Shown: piece by piece, positions 54,101 through 64,000 of the stretch
Layout of the letters: each line of letters starts with the position of its first letter
Numbering within the stretch: the stretch's first letter is position 1
Source: Pachyseris speciosa
Lineage: Eukaryota > Cnidaria > Anthozoa > Scleractinia > Pachyseridae
Reading direction: 5' to 3'
NCBI GenBank assembly: GCA_016490735.1
Contig: JAEMWC010000263.1
Span: forward strand, 133,501-197,500
DNA length: 64,000 nt
Program-made: the position numbers and the translations under genes
The notes under the pieces: model-generated
Seen by the model: the letters and a program-made list of their open reading frames with translations, nothing else
Told to the model about the DNA's origin: nothing
Databases searched by the model: none

Positions 54101-55610
54101 CAAATACTATTAATCTAACGGCATATCTAGTATTAGGATTGAATCCAAACAAGAACAAGAGAGTAGACTTCTACTTTTTGATCGCCAGATTTTTTTTCTG
54201 GGTATGCAAAACACGTAATACTTCCCCCAAAATAGAAAATTTCTCTCTCTTCCTCTCACATTACGATACACCGAAATCCAACAGTTAATTAGTACCACAT
54301 TGGCAAAACCATGCACATCTTTCCTTTTTTTTTTTCTCTTTCATTTCATCATCAACTGTTTCCTTTTCTTTTTTTTTTAGCAATCATTTAAAAATGGAAA
54401 GGTAATGTAATGTAATGTAATGGTTTTTTTTTTAATGTTATGTACCGTAACTTAGTGCATCGTAATGTTGTGAAGTTATGTAATTGATTATAAATTAAAT
54501 AAATAAATAAATAAATAAAAATAAAAAATAAAAAAAAAGATTTCCAAAGCAATGAAAGTTGCTCTAACGAAGTTCATCTGTTTCCTTTAAAATGAATTTA
54601 GGGAAAGCTGTTTTACAGTATGAAAATGAAGCACATAATACCATAAACATGTACCACACTGAAGTACCAAGTGAGTACAGAGGACAGGGTATTGCTCGAC
54701 ATCTGGCCAAAGTGAGTACAGCCTTGAAGTGCACATGAATCGAAAATTAACTACCAAATGAATTTTTTTTTACGTTTTTACATAGCTTATATTCCCCATA
54801 TTTCATTTTCAGTTGTTTCCCTCCTTTTTGCTATTTGCAGGGTTCCAAAATTCCCGCCGTTGCCTAAAATTTTAGACATTTTGCGAACAGGCATGAAACA
54901 TGGCAGAGAAGGCGAAAAAGCGTAAACCTGAGAAGTTTTGCACAGCTGGCAGCCCTGGTAGTGAATCTTGGTAGTTCTCTGACATTTTTATTCCACAAAA
55001 CTCAAAAAAACAGAGGGGCGCACTCAACTGAGTAACACAAATGATGTCACGACTAGAACCCATGTCCTTGTTTAGAATTTTACTTTCGCCACATTTTAAA
55101 ATAGGTTACTGCCACTTAAAGTAAATTATTTTTTCCTCAAAATATTTCTTAAAGCATCAATTTTCCTGTTGGAGAAAAAAATGGCTTTGAAATTTCAATT
55201 CATGTGCACTACAGATGTATGTCTTTAACTTGTGAAATTAATACTTACTTTCAACAACCAGGTCATCAGGCAAGAAAACAAGCTGTAGCCTCAAATTTCT
55301 GTGCAAACCAAGACACGTATATTTATTGTATAATTAATAGCAAATGCACAGAGCTTGAAAGACAAGTATATAGGAATGAAAGTGAAAGTTTAAAATGACC
55401 CTTTTGGTCAGGTGTTCAGTTGCCTCTTGTTGTTATTTTGTTTTTGTACTTTGTTGTTTCTTAGTGTTTTCTTGTGTACATTAAAACCCATTTCAGGCAG
55501 CCCTGGATTATGCTGTGGATCAAGATGCCAAGCTTAAACTGACTTGCTCATATTTACAGAAATACGTCAATGATAATCCCTCACCAGAATATGCATCGCG
55601 CGTAGTTTGA
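51151..55610 (+). CDS. NATD1: NATD1-type GNAT acetyltransferase domain protein (3 exons)
   Basis: Small single-domain member of the GNAT superfamily; substrate unknown in the family. Coding exons 51151-51214, 54602-54711 and 55497-55610 give 95 residues (human NATD1 is about 113). Exon 1 encodes MSSYEVKHNVKGREFYIALE and the split Gly. Exon 2 supplies KAVLQYENEAHNTINMYHTE then VPSEYRGQGIARHLAK, the acetyl-CoA-binding R-G-x-G-I-A motif. Exon 3 completes the fold with AALDYAVDQDAKLKLTCSYL and YVNDNPSPEYASRVV. The exon 1 donor (AAAG|GTTTCT) is weak but the phases fit only this way. An in-frame ATG at 51115 would add MRQLRRFLAYIA, a possible targeting leader. Intron 2 contains tRNA-SINEs and a LINE. 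Confidence 0.85.
52312..52900 (+). repeat. tandem tRNA-Thr-headed SINEs (two heads)
   Basis: Heads at 52509-52580 (GGCTTGTTAGCTTAGTTGGT; anticodon position GGT; acceptor closed by ACAAGCC) and 52747-52818 (degenerate T arm) alternate with the same tail (TTTCAGGCTTTATTTTCACT, then ATGATTTTCATGTATTCATT) as the SINE at 3832. A partial tail precedes the first head, so the array is head to tail with a ~238-bp period. Confidence 0.75.
53700..54540 (+). mobile_element. 5'-truncated LINE with zf-RVT domain
   Basis: The frame runs through ILVGKKQKKPIEAQRKWVAD, VFQFKLLHRRLATNSFLTKI and the zinc knuckle CTFCQNDTESLIHLFWTC, ending at 54286. It is the same family as the copy at 11053. The 3' UTR has a short (AATGT)n run at 54401 and an (AATA)n/A-rich tail at 54498-54538. 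It lies in NATD1 intron 2, sense. Confidence 0.8.
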
Positions 55611-55892
55611 AACCATCAGCATCTTGTAATATGTGGAGTCCAACAACCATTTCCAGGATAGAGGTTGACATTTGCCTGAACTCACTCATTACAGTCTTGA
55701 TCATACATTGTTTTTTAAATTATAAACTGGAAAGCAGGACTGCTCTGCCAAGCTTTAGTGCCAACCAATTTCCTATACTTAAACATTACTTAATTTTACT
55801 CAGCTCGATTAGCCTTTCAGTTGTTCTGAGTAATGGTTACCTTTCCTTTATTATTAGATGGTGTTGTAAATTAAGTTCAACTATTATTTGGT

Positions 55893-55898
55893 AATAAA
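55893..55898 (+). promoter_or_regulatory. candidate NATD1 poly(A) signal
   Basis: AATAAA 283 nt after the NATD1 stop codon. Confidence 0.45.
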
Positions 55899-56761
55899 GC
55901 TGTTGATCCAGGGGGCTTTAACGTGGGACTTTACGGTATAGCTTCAATAATAATTGAGGATATTTACAACGTTTTATTAAATAAGTGATCTCAAATCTTC
56001 ATACATGTGCGACAATTAAATTAGAACTTAAATTGGAACGTGTCACACATACAGTTACACTCTCCCGCTTAAAGTGATCCAATTGTGACAACGTACGATT
56101 TCAAGCGAAGGAAATTTATCGGATTATTCTGGCGGGAAATTCATTGAACTACAACAAACCATAATTCCACCATTTATTAACGCTGTATTCAGTGTTAAGC
56201 TATAACCAACGTTTTGTTTGGTGGAATATTCGGATTACCCTGTGTTGAAAAATCACTTTCTTTGGCGTTATGTCGCTTCAAACTCGTAACGCGAAAAAAG
56301 TAATAACTTTGGTTCTGGATAAACGTAAATGAGTTTAAAAAATCAGTTTTTAAATTCAGTTTAAAAAAGTAATAACTTTGGTTTCTTCGATAAGAGTAGG
56401 GGACGTAGTTCCCGGTGCAGTGGTCTATCTCTCATCTGATGGTTAAATGCTCGGAGATATTAGCTACACAAGCTACTCTAAAATCCGAGGGTAAATAAAG
56501 TGATGTATGATGTATGTGGACAAGACAACTTTATTATATTTTTCAAATAATGTACAATGAAAGACCTGGCACTGCAGGTAGTGAAAGCTAATCGAGGAGG
56601 GCCAGGAGAAAGATCAGCTATCTGGAGGGACAAATTAAATAAAAATGCCAAGTACCGGTAAATTACAATCAATACTCGAAGATAACATTCGTGATCCCTG
56701 CGCATTCATGCAATGTCCTCTATTCAGTGAAATAATAATAAAGCCCCAACAAATATTCTAA

Positions 56762-57334
56762 ATTTATTTCAGAAAACGCGTAATATTCACTCATACAATA
56801 CACGATCGTCTACATCTGGAAAGTTCGCTGTTAAAAGTTCTAGACTCGAAATACTAAACAATTCCTTTTCTCGACTCGGAGTAAAACTGTGGAATAAGAT
56901 ACCACGCTATATAACGGATCTTCCCAAAAAAAATTTCAAATGAGTTCTTCGCAAATTGTTATTTGATATTTTAGAAAAGGAGGATGACTATATTCAAATC
57001 CCCATGATCATTAAAAAAGTAGGTATATAGATCCAGTTTTTAATCTCTTTAATTAATGTTTGTTTTTCTTTTCTTTTCCTCATTGTATGTCAGTAAGCGC
57101 TGTGTTAACTACATCTTCGTTTAATTTATTTATCTGTAAGGCTTGTTTTAATTTAAGGATCTTTTTTTTTTTTTTTTTTTTTTTTTTGTTTTGTTTTGTT
57201 TCTTAAGCTACTCATCTGAGTTGTATATGTATTTGTCTTGCCCCGCCACGACTAGCTTCTCAGCTATTTGCGGGGCAAACTACCCTTAACTTTTATATGT
57301 AAAGATAAATAAAGTTGTTGTTGTTGTTGTTGTT
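56762..57334 (+). mobile_element. LINE 3' end with (GTT)n tail
   Basis: IHSYNTRSSTSGKF then NSFSRLGVKLWNKIPRYITD and LRKLLFDILEKEDDY (one in-frame TGA between) is a LINE C-terminus. It ends AATAAA followed by (GTT)n at 57313-57334, the tail repeat. Confidence 0.75.
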
Positions 57335-57369
57335 ATTTACGTTTCAAACAACTGTCAATATTCATTTTT

Positions 57370-57474
57370 AACAATTAGGTTATGAGCTAAAGATCTCTAT
57401 CGCGTGATAGCTGATGAGGGCGCAGCATGATCACCTATCACGCATTAAAATCGAGAGTGAATAATCTAATTGTT
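57370..57474. repeat. 105-bp hairpin MITE-like repeat
   Basis: AACAATTAGGTTA at the left end and TAATCTAATTGTT at the right end are inverted; inside, GCGTGATAG (57402) pairs with CTATCACGC (57435). Confidence 0.6.
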
Positions 57475-58236
57475 TTAGTATAAATCTACTAGTCATTCAA
57501 AACTAAACAAGTGAGTAAATGATCTAAATCCCCCTAGCAGATACTTTGATAATTCGGAGAAGCGCCGCCACTTTATTTTGTTGGCAAACGCTGCTCACTT
57601 CTGATTTACAACAGATTAGACAGGATAAGGAAGTACAGTAGCTGATAAGAGAACGGCTTTCCTGATAGAAAGCCGAATAGAATAGTAAACAGTTGTAATA
57701 GTTAAAACCTGTCCGTACATAAGTTACATATTTACCTAGCATTTTAGGAACGCTAACTTCAGGTCAAAAATTCAAGGATGCAAAACTGTGCGAATGAAAT
57801 TTAAGAATCCCATCAGATCGTTTTGCGTTAGTTTACTTATGCTAGCCCTAATGCGATCACAGCTAACAACAGTTGAACTATTTTACTTAAATGTTATTCA
57901 TTTGGAAGACGCTTGGGGTTTCTCTAATTTAAGAAATGAAAAGCATAATGTAATGTGGGTTTAGACCATGTATCAACTTTTCTAATAATATATTACGTTA
58001 AAGGTTCTTTCATCATCATTTATACTCTCAAATACATACTTTGAAACGTACTATACATTAGTGTACTTTCTTATAAGATAACTTTGTTATTCATCATAAT
58101 ATATGCGTAATGTCTCTCTCGGCAAAGAAGGTGGGCAGTATACTTTTCCGTTTGGTGTTAAACCGTCGCCTTGGATTGGCGAAACGCAAAAAGGCTAAGT
58201 TTCGCGTTCATAAATGCGAAATCTGCACGGTGTACA

Positions 58237-61200
58237 TTAGTTCACATTGCAGCAATTAGAGGAATTCCTCTTGGGTTCTGGAAAACCAGATTTAGGCAGG
58301 GTAAAGCCATCTACTATATCGAAATCCCCATGGTCTTCATTCACCCCCTGGGAATTAGAAAATGAGAAACAAACCATCACTGTTGTGGAAAGAACTGTCG
58401 GGCAAACACTGACCGCAAGGAGCTTTTGAATGGTTTTCAATATGTTGTCATAAACCGTAGAAGTACTAGTGAGAATGAAATTCAAGGAAGTATACAGCAA
58501 GAAACATGTGCTGTAACTTACAGCCCGTTTAGAACTTCCATGTAGTTGAGATGCCTTGCGATCAGAAGGGATCACTGGCGTACCGTCACTTCGATGAAGA
58601 CAAATTCGTTAGCTAATTAGCGCAAATGTACATTGTAGCTTCCCATGGTTATTGTTTGGAGGTATGGCTGCCACGGCTTCAATTAAATGATTTAAGCACA
58701 TGGCGTCTACCTCATTCGAACTAATTTTCGCGATTTCAAAAAAATCGCGAAATTTAATGCTGCATTTTATGTCAATAACACAGTGCAAAATTTACAGTTG
58801 CTGAAAAGTCTCGAATTGGTTGCTCATGTACAAGACTCGTGCTGCTATTGTAGTAAGCTTTTTTCTTCAGGCTGCTGGAACAATAACGAAAACGTCTTCC
58901 AAATCAACTGGTCTTTACTTCTCGGCCTTTTAAATCAAATACGTCTTGGTTCTCTTTTTCTTCCCAAATCACAAAATTAAGGTGGCTCAAAATGGTTTCG
59001 TTATTTTTAAACACCAGCTCTTTGATGGATTGATACTCCCACAATTTTGTTTGCTTTCTTAAACATGGTATCAAAAAATTCCCAATTATTTCTCAACAAT
59101 TTGCAATTAATTTTTTTGACATATACGTTACCATAGCAGCAGTACAGCCTCTTAGAAACACCCTAAATTTTGGCTTAATGTGCCTGTAACTCAAAAACAA
59201 GTCCGGTGATCCCCGATATTTATTACTGAATTGCAACCGGCACATGAAGATTCGTCTTTCTGCAAAGTTGTAAAAAAATTCTGTACATCAGGGGTTCAGA
59301 GCCACTTTAAATAATCGAAAAATTAAGGTGGCTTTGAACCCTATGTACAGATTTCTTTAAAACTTTGCAGAAAGATGAATCTTTATGTGCAAATTGCAAT
59401 TAAATAATAAAAATTGGGGGTCAGCGGACTAGTTTTTGAGTTATAGGCACATAAAGTCAAAATTTAGGGTGTTTCTAAGAGGCTGTACTTTTGCTATGGT
59501 AACCTCATATGTCAAAAAATTGATCGCAAATTGTTGAGAAATAACTGGGAAATTTTTTGTTACCATGTTCAAGAAAACAAATAAAAACTTGTGGGAGTAT
59601 TGATCCATCAAAGAGTTGGTGTTTAAAAATAACGAAACCGTTTGAGCCACCTTAAATTAAGTCTGATCACAGGCTTCCCAAGCTCAAAATTCGACTCTGC
59701 ATCAGCTTGTTTATATAGAGAATTGTATGGGAAAGTCGGCGGTTTGTAAAAAAAATGTGTAAATAACTATCTAATCAGAAATAAAGTTTTCCTACCTCAA
59801 ATATGTCGCGTACTTGTCTCTTTTGCCGATTTTGAAGCCATTCTGACGCCGTTTAGTGACGTTTTCCGAAATCGTTGTCTCTCCTTCTAAAAGAAGTAGA
59901 AGGCAGACCACTCCATCGATCGCATCAATCGCTGGCCAGACGTCACTCCACAAATCGCTCTCTCCTCGAAAGGAAAAGTCCCGAATCGCAAGAAAACCAA
60001 CAGTTCCATAAAGCCCAATAAATTTCACTCCATCTATGTGTGCTTCGGCGGTCAAAAGACTCGTGAAGAGCGAAAAATTTGGCTTGAAGTTCGCCTCTTC
60101 GGCTTTCCTGATATGCTTGTGACCGACCTCGCGACAACGGCCGTTAACGCAAGGTCAAGTAGCTGGTTTCTGATTGGTCCATTTGAATTAAGTCACGCGC
60201 TGACAACACGACCCTCCACCGGAGGGAAAGGTACATTTTGTCGCGAATCAAGTGTCACACTAGGGCTGCAGCTGGTTTGTAACCGTTACAGAGTTCACAA
60301 CTATCAAGCAAATTTAGAACGATAACTATCTTATGCTTAAAATCTAATCTTATCATTCTAAATTTGCTTGATAGTTGTGAACTCTGTAACGGTTACAAAC
60401 CAGCTGCAGCCCTAGTGTGACACTTGATTCACGACAAAATGTACCTTTCCCTCCGGTGGAGGGTCGTGTTGTCAGCGCGTGACTTAATTCAAATGGACCA
60501 ATCAGAAACCAGCTACTTGACCTTGCGTTAACGGCCGTTGTCGCGAGGTCGGTCACAAGCATATCAGGAAAGCCGAAGAGGCGAACTTCAAGCCAAATTT
60601 TTCGCTCTTCACGAGTCTTTTGACCGCCGAAGCACACGTAGATGGAGTGAAATTTATTGGGCTTTATGGAACTGTTGGTTTTATTGCGATTCGGGACTTT
60701 TCCTTTCGAGGAGAGAGCGATTTGTGGAGTGACGTCTGGCCAGCGATTGATGCGATCGATGGAGTGGTCTGCCTTCTACTTCTTTTAGAAGGAGAGACAA
60801 CGATTTCGGAAAACGTCACTAAACGGCGTCAGAATGGCTTCAAAATCGGCACAAGAGACAAGTACACGACATATTTGAGGTAGGAAAACTTTATTTCTGA
60901 TTAGATAGTTATTTACACATTTTTTTTACAAACCGCCGACTTTCCCATACAATTCTCTATATAAACAAGCTGATGCAGAGTCGAATTTTTGAGCTTGGCA
61001 AGCCTGTGGTCTGATGCGCGAAAATTATTACGAATAAGGTAACTACAACCAGTTGCAAAAATGTTGAGACACTCCCAATAAAAAAAACACACTGTTCTCC
61101 TGAACTTCAATTCTCCCTTGAGAGTTAATACACGACAGGCAAGACTCCCCTCCCTCTCTCCTAATCAGTGTTACCTGGACCACATTTTCTGTATGGCCTC

Positions 61201-61958
61201 CCATTTGTAACAACATTGATAAGAGGAGGGCGGAAGCAGAAGTGTTCATGATCATGGTGACCTCCTCTCGTCCGGAATAAAGTGTAGTGTCTCAAGCATT
61301 TTTGCAACTGGTTGTAGCGGAAGATATGGAAATCATGATTTTTTTGGGGACCTATTCAGTTTTTGGAATGAACGGAAAGAACAGAATATGGTTTGCTCAG
61401 AATCCGCAGGATATGCGTTTCTTTAGGATAACTTCTGGCGGGAAATCATGCGCGGCCCGCAAAGCTTGTGACATGGCACCGGACCAGAAGCCCGGTTCAG
61501 GTGCTCGGTCCAGACTATCCCGCATGTTAGTCTCTGGTCATTTCCGCCAAGAGTATCCATGGATTCTGTTTTCAGAATATTCATTTGTTTGGAAAACTTA
61601 ATTCCGCTTATTCTCTTACCCCTTAACCCGAATAGGAATAAGAAGAGTAGTCTAAAAAAATGCACCCTTAGGGTAACTTACCAGGTTAGGATTATTTGCA
61701 TACTTCATGTTTTTTGCAAGCTCTTGAAAAACCTGTAAGGGAAGCAAACGGGACAAATACGAAAAATAACCTTAGGACATACTAACGACTACCAAGTTGA
61801 TCCTAATAATTGAAATTGGAATTTGGAAATTTTTGGAATTTGGTTTTTGTGGTGAGGGGAAAACTGGAGAACCCTGAGAAAAACCTCTTGGAGCAGAGTA
61901 GAGAACCAACAACAAACTCAACCCACATATGACGCCGAGTCCGGGAATCAAACCCGGC

Positions 61959-61991
<33 letters not shown>

Positions 61992-63237
61992 GCACCATCC
62001 CTGCTCCCAATCCCTACAAGATGAGGTATTGCAGTTGGCTAATCAAACAAGGGGATTGAATAAGTGAGAGTAGGCAACAGGAGCGGGTTTGAAGTCAAGT
62101 TTCTTTGAGGTGGCTCCTACCAGTTTCCAGCATTTTCAAGAACTACCATTTTGATGGATCATTACTACCAATCTTTATGCGTTATTACCTTTAAACTGGT
62201 ATCAAAGAAATGCCCAATCATTGGTGAACAAGTAACAAAACTTTTTTTGACATAACAGGTTACCATAGCAACACCATAGTCTGTCAAAAACACCCCTTAT
62301 TTTAGCTTTAAGCATAAATAATTAAAAAACCAGCTCGGTGACCCCCATTTTTTATTGTTGAAAAGTAATAAGCATGGGATGAAAAGTTTAAAAAAAATTG
62401 CAGGAGCCACCTTAAATTTTCGAAAATTTAAGGTGGCTCTGACTCCACTCCTACAAATTTTTTTTAACTTAAAAAAAGTTTTAGTTTATTATGCTAATTA
62501 TTTCCCGAAAATAAAAAGTGGGGGTCACCTAGCTCGTTCCTCAGTTATTGTTGCTTAAAGCTAAAATTAGGGGTGCTTTTAACAGGTTAAGGCATTGCTA
62601 TGGTAACCTGTTATATCAAAAATTGTTTCATAACTTGTTCACCAATGATTGGGCATTTCTTTGGTACCAATTTAAAGGTTATAACATATAAAGATTGAAA
62701 ATAATGATCCATCCCGAGAATAGTGCTTGAAATTCTCGGAACGGGTATTAGCCATCTTAACATCAATGTGTAAGTATTGAGATACACTGCTCAGTTAACG
62801 CTGTAACTGACTCCACCCGCATCACCTCACGCGAGGAGTACCTATACTCCAAGTTGTTTCATGGTGCTGGGTATCCTGTGATGAACTAGCATCCCATTTT
62901 AGGGAAGTAGCAATGCCCTTAGTTGCTTCAAGCTGCTGATCAAGCTGCCTAGTTTTAATTGACGTTCTTGCTGTGTGCATAATCTGTGGCTCATGTGTGA
63001 CTCTACCTTTCTGTGGCATACATTCAAGCAGCTTGGAGAATGACAACTTCCCTCACACCAGATGCCAGTCTACCACATGTTTCTCAACCAGCACCACCTC
63101 ATAATTCCCATTTAAGAAGAACAGCATTATCAAATGATCCAGTTTTTAATAATATAAAACATTAATTTTACCTCTTGTACATTCACTCTTGTTTTTGCAC
63201 TTGTTTCATAGAACTTCAAGCCATGCTGTTCAGCAAA
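58237..63237 (-). CDS. Rab-family small GTPase, C-terminal three exons (partial)
   Basis: Vesicle-traffic GTPase whose 5' exons lie beyond the right edge. Exons 63237-63172, 61732-61682 and 58347-58237 join in phase 0 to 75 residues. Exon one carries GLKFYETSAKTRVNVQE, which includes the G5 guanine-specificity box ETSAK; the next gives VFQELAKNMKYANNPNL (alpha-5 helix); the last starts after a long pyrimidine tract (TTTCTAATTCCCAG) and encodes the hypervariable tail GVNEDHGDFDIVDG to PKRNSSNCCNVN, ending in a double-cysteine geranylgeranylation signal of the CCXXX type. No further exon is seen in 63238-64000. The subfamily cannot be named from this part. The introns contain palindromes at 58979, 59665 and 62107 and a SINE. 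Confidence 0.82.
58979..59657. repeat. ~680-bp palindrome: inverted dimer of an AAGGTGGCTC element
   Basis: Each half (about 335 bp) is itself bounded by AAGGTGGCTC and GAGCCACCTT-like ends, and the halves face each other around 59315. Arms match at most positions (GGTGTTTCTAAGAGGCTGTA against TACAGCCTCTTAGAAACACC). Same family as 62107-62758. Confidence 0.8.
59665..61012. repeat. 1.35-kb near-perfect palindrome
   Basis: Arms 59665-60326 and 60350-61012 are inverted copies about 99 % identical by eye, around a ~23-bp spacer. About seven differences were noted (for example CTATGTGTGC against CTACGTGTGC, CGCAAGAAAACC against CGCAATAAAACC). Open frames in one arm reappear in the other on the opposite strand, so they are not independent genes. 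The left end abuts the palindrome ending at 59657. Confidence 0.9.
61830..62008 (-). repeat. tRNA-Gly-like SINE (minus), copy 2
   Basis: The minus-strand head from 62008 reads GGGAGCAGGGATGGTGCAGT with CACTTGCCTTCCACC and a B box CGGGTTTGATTCCCGG, followed by the shared body GTTCTCTACTCTGCTCCAAG and AGGTTTTTCTCAGGG. Confidence 0.7.
62107..62758. repeat. ~650-bp palindrome, second inverted dimer of the AAGGTGGCTC element
   Basis: The centre (62404-62439) reads GAGCCACCTTAAATTTTCG followed by its complement. Outer ends are GAGGTGGCTC and GCCATCTT. Arms share TTGCTATGGTAACCTGTTAT and ACCAATGATTGGGCATTTCT in inverted positions. Confidence 0.8.
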
Positions 63238-64000
63238 CTGTGTGATAATAACACAAACAATATTGTTATAAGTTCCTAATAATAAACCAAAACTACATGA
63301 AATACAAACAAAGAAATGCAGGAATGTTCCTAGGACACAACTGTATGATCTTCAATATTGTGACGTAACTAAAGCATTGTCATGAAACGTCCATCCTAAG
63401 TCATTTCCACCCCCAGTGAGATCATCAGTTGGCCATGGCCATCAGCCACACGATGGTTAGTATTGGTACCCAAGTAAGGCTTTTGTGGGCACAGCTGGTC
63501 AACCCATTGCCCATCTTTCACTCAACCCATATAATTATGTAGTAGGATGGACAAGCGTTTGTCAGAGTTCTTTTATGTCCCCATCAAATTTTAGGTGTGG
63601 AATTGAAGGAAGACGAGGTCAACAGTTTAACGTCATTGCACAATAATTTATGCTCATGTGAACTGAGGCAGATATACACACAGCCAGCATCATGTTCTTA
63701 CGAGTTATTTAGACCCTGGTTTGCTGGCCCAATTTGTGTTTTGAGCTGGTGACCTTTCTGCTCACCCATTTGGTGCTTGCACCGACTGAGCTTACCAGCT
63801 GGAGGTCTCATGAAATATACATTGAGATAACATCATTTATTTGATTACATATGACCCCTTGACAGGACATTTCAGGACACCTGAAATATACCTTGCACTT
63901 TTAGAAGGACAATACTTCACAAAATCAAATTTTAACCAAAGGAGAATTGATAATTGATTTTACAAGAATAGCAAGTGAGAGTTGAAACCCTGGCTGAGAC
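63238..64000. other. right edge, Rab intron
   Basis: No exon, RNA or clear repeat recognised. Presumed to be the intron upstream of the Rab exon at 63237. Confidence 0.4.

Noticed and set aside
56478..56705. Minus frame with acceptor-like CCTCCAG and AATAAA, considered as Rab terminal exon
   Set aside because: Lacks a prenylation cysteine end; the exon at 58347-58237 gives a proper Rab C-terminus.
57402..57443. CTGATGAGG inside a hairpin, resembling the start of a hammerhead core
   Set aside because: No GAAA box or cleavage triplet follows; the hairpin arms pair across the supposed core.
58247..58429. Plus-strand frame starting CAATTAGAGGAATTCC that looked like a terminal exon with a good acceptor
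   Set aside because: It is antisense to the Rab last exon, which has a better pyrimidine-rich acceptor, correct phase with two upstream Rab exons, and a CCNVN end.
60038..60883. Matching 87- to 95-residue frames on both strands around 60338
   Set aside because: They duplicate each other because the region is a palindrome; no start codon, domain or splice partner is convincing.

Overview
This window looks like nuclear DNA of an early-branching animal, most likely an anthozoan cnidarian such as a stony coral. The evidence is intron-containing single-copy animal genes (COX7C, MRPL14, PCSK7, NATD1, a Rab GTPase, an F-box/LRR protein), AT-rich non-coding DNA, and a dense load of 5'-truncated LINEs, tRNA-headed SINEs and hairpin-forming MITEs. 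The species cannot be fixed from sequence alone. Exon models were built by hand from splice signals, reading phase and remembered protein families; no search was run.

Layout. 1297-3298 (+): COX7C, two exons. 3299-9591: no host gene, only SINE, MITE and LINE relics. 9592-14690 (-): MRPL14, two exons around a 4.7-kb intron with a LINE inserted. 14832-24131 (+): a 405-residue FBXL17-like F-box/LRR protein, four exons, divergent from MRPL14 across 141 bp; its introns hold a triple-nested insertion and a 2.5-kb Foldback-like transposon sitting inside a tRNA-SINE. 24132-30694: repeat-rich gap between convergent genes, with a complete type I hammerhead ribozyme motif at 24787-24871, a second degenerate hammerhead-like inverted pair and a LINE reverse transcriptase fragment. 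30695-50831 (-): PCSK7, a membrane-bound proprotein convertase, 20 coding exons, 827 residues, all phases consistent. 51151-55610 (+): NATD1, three exons, divergent from PCSK7 across about 0.3 kb. 55611-58236: LINE relics. 58237 to beyond 63237 (-): the last three coding exons of a Rab GTPase that continues off the right edge; its introns contain three large DNA palindromes.

The host genes share no pathway. COX7C and MRPL14 serve mitochondrial respiration and translation; the FBXL protein is a predicted SCF ubiquitin-ligase substrate receptor; PCSK7 cleaves secretory precursors in the Golgi/endosomal route; Rab acts in vesicle traffic. The most unusual content is in the repeats: the hammerhead unit (retrozyme or Penelope-like), the Foldback element with its target duplication, Mutator-type mini-MITEs with clean 9-bp duplications, and several very long near-perfect palindromes.
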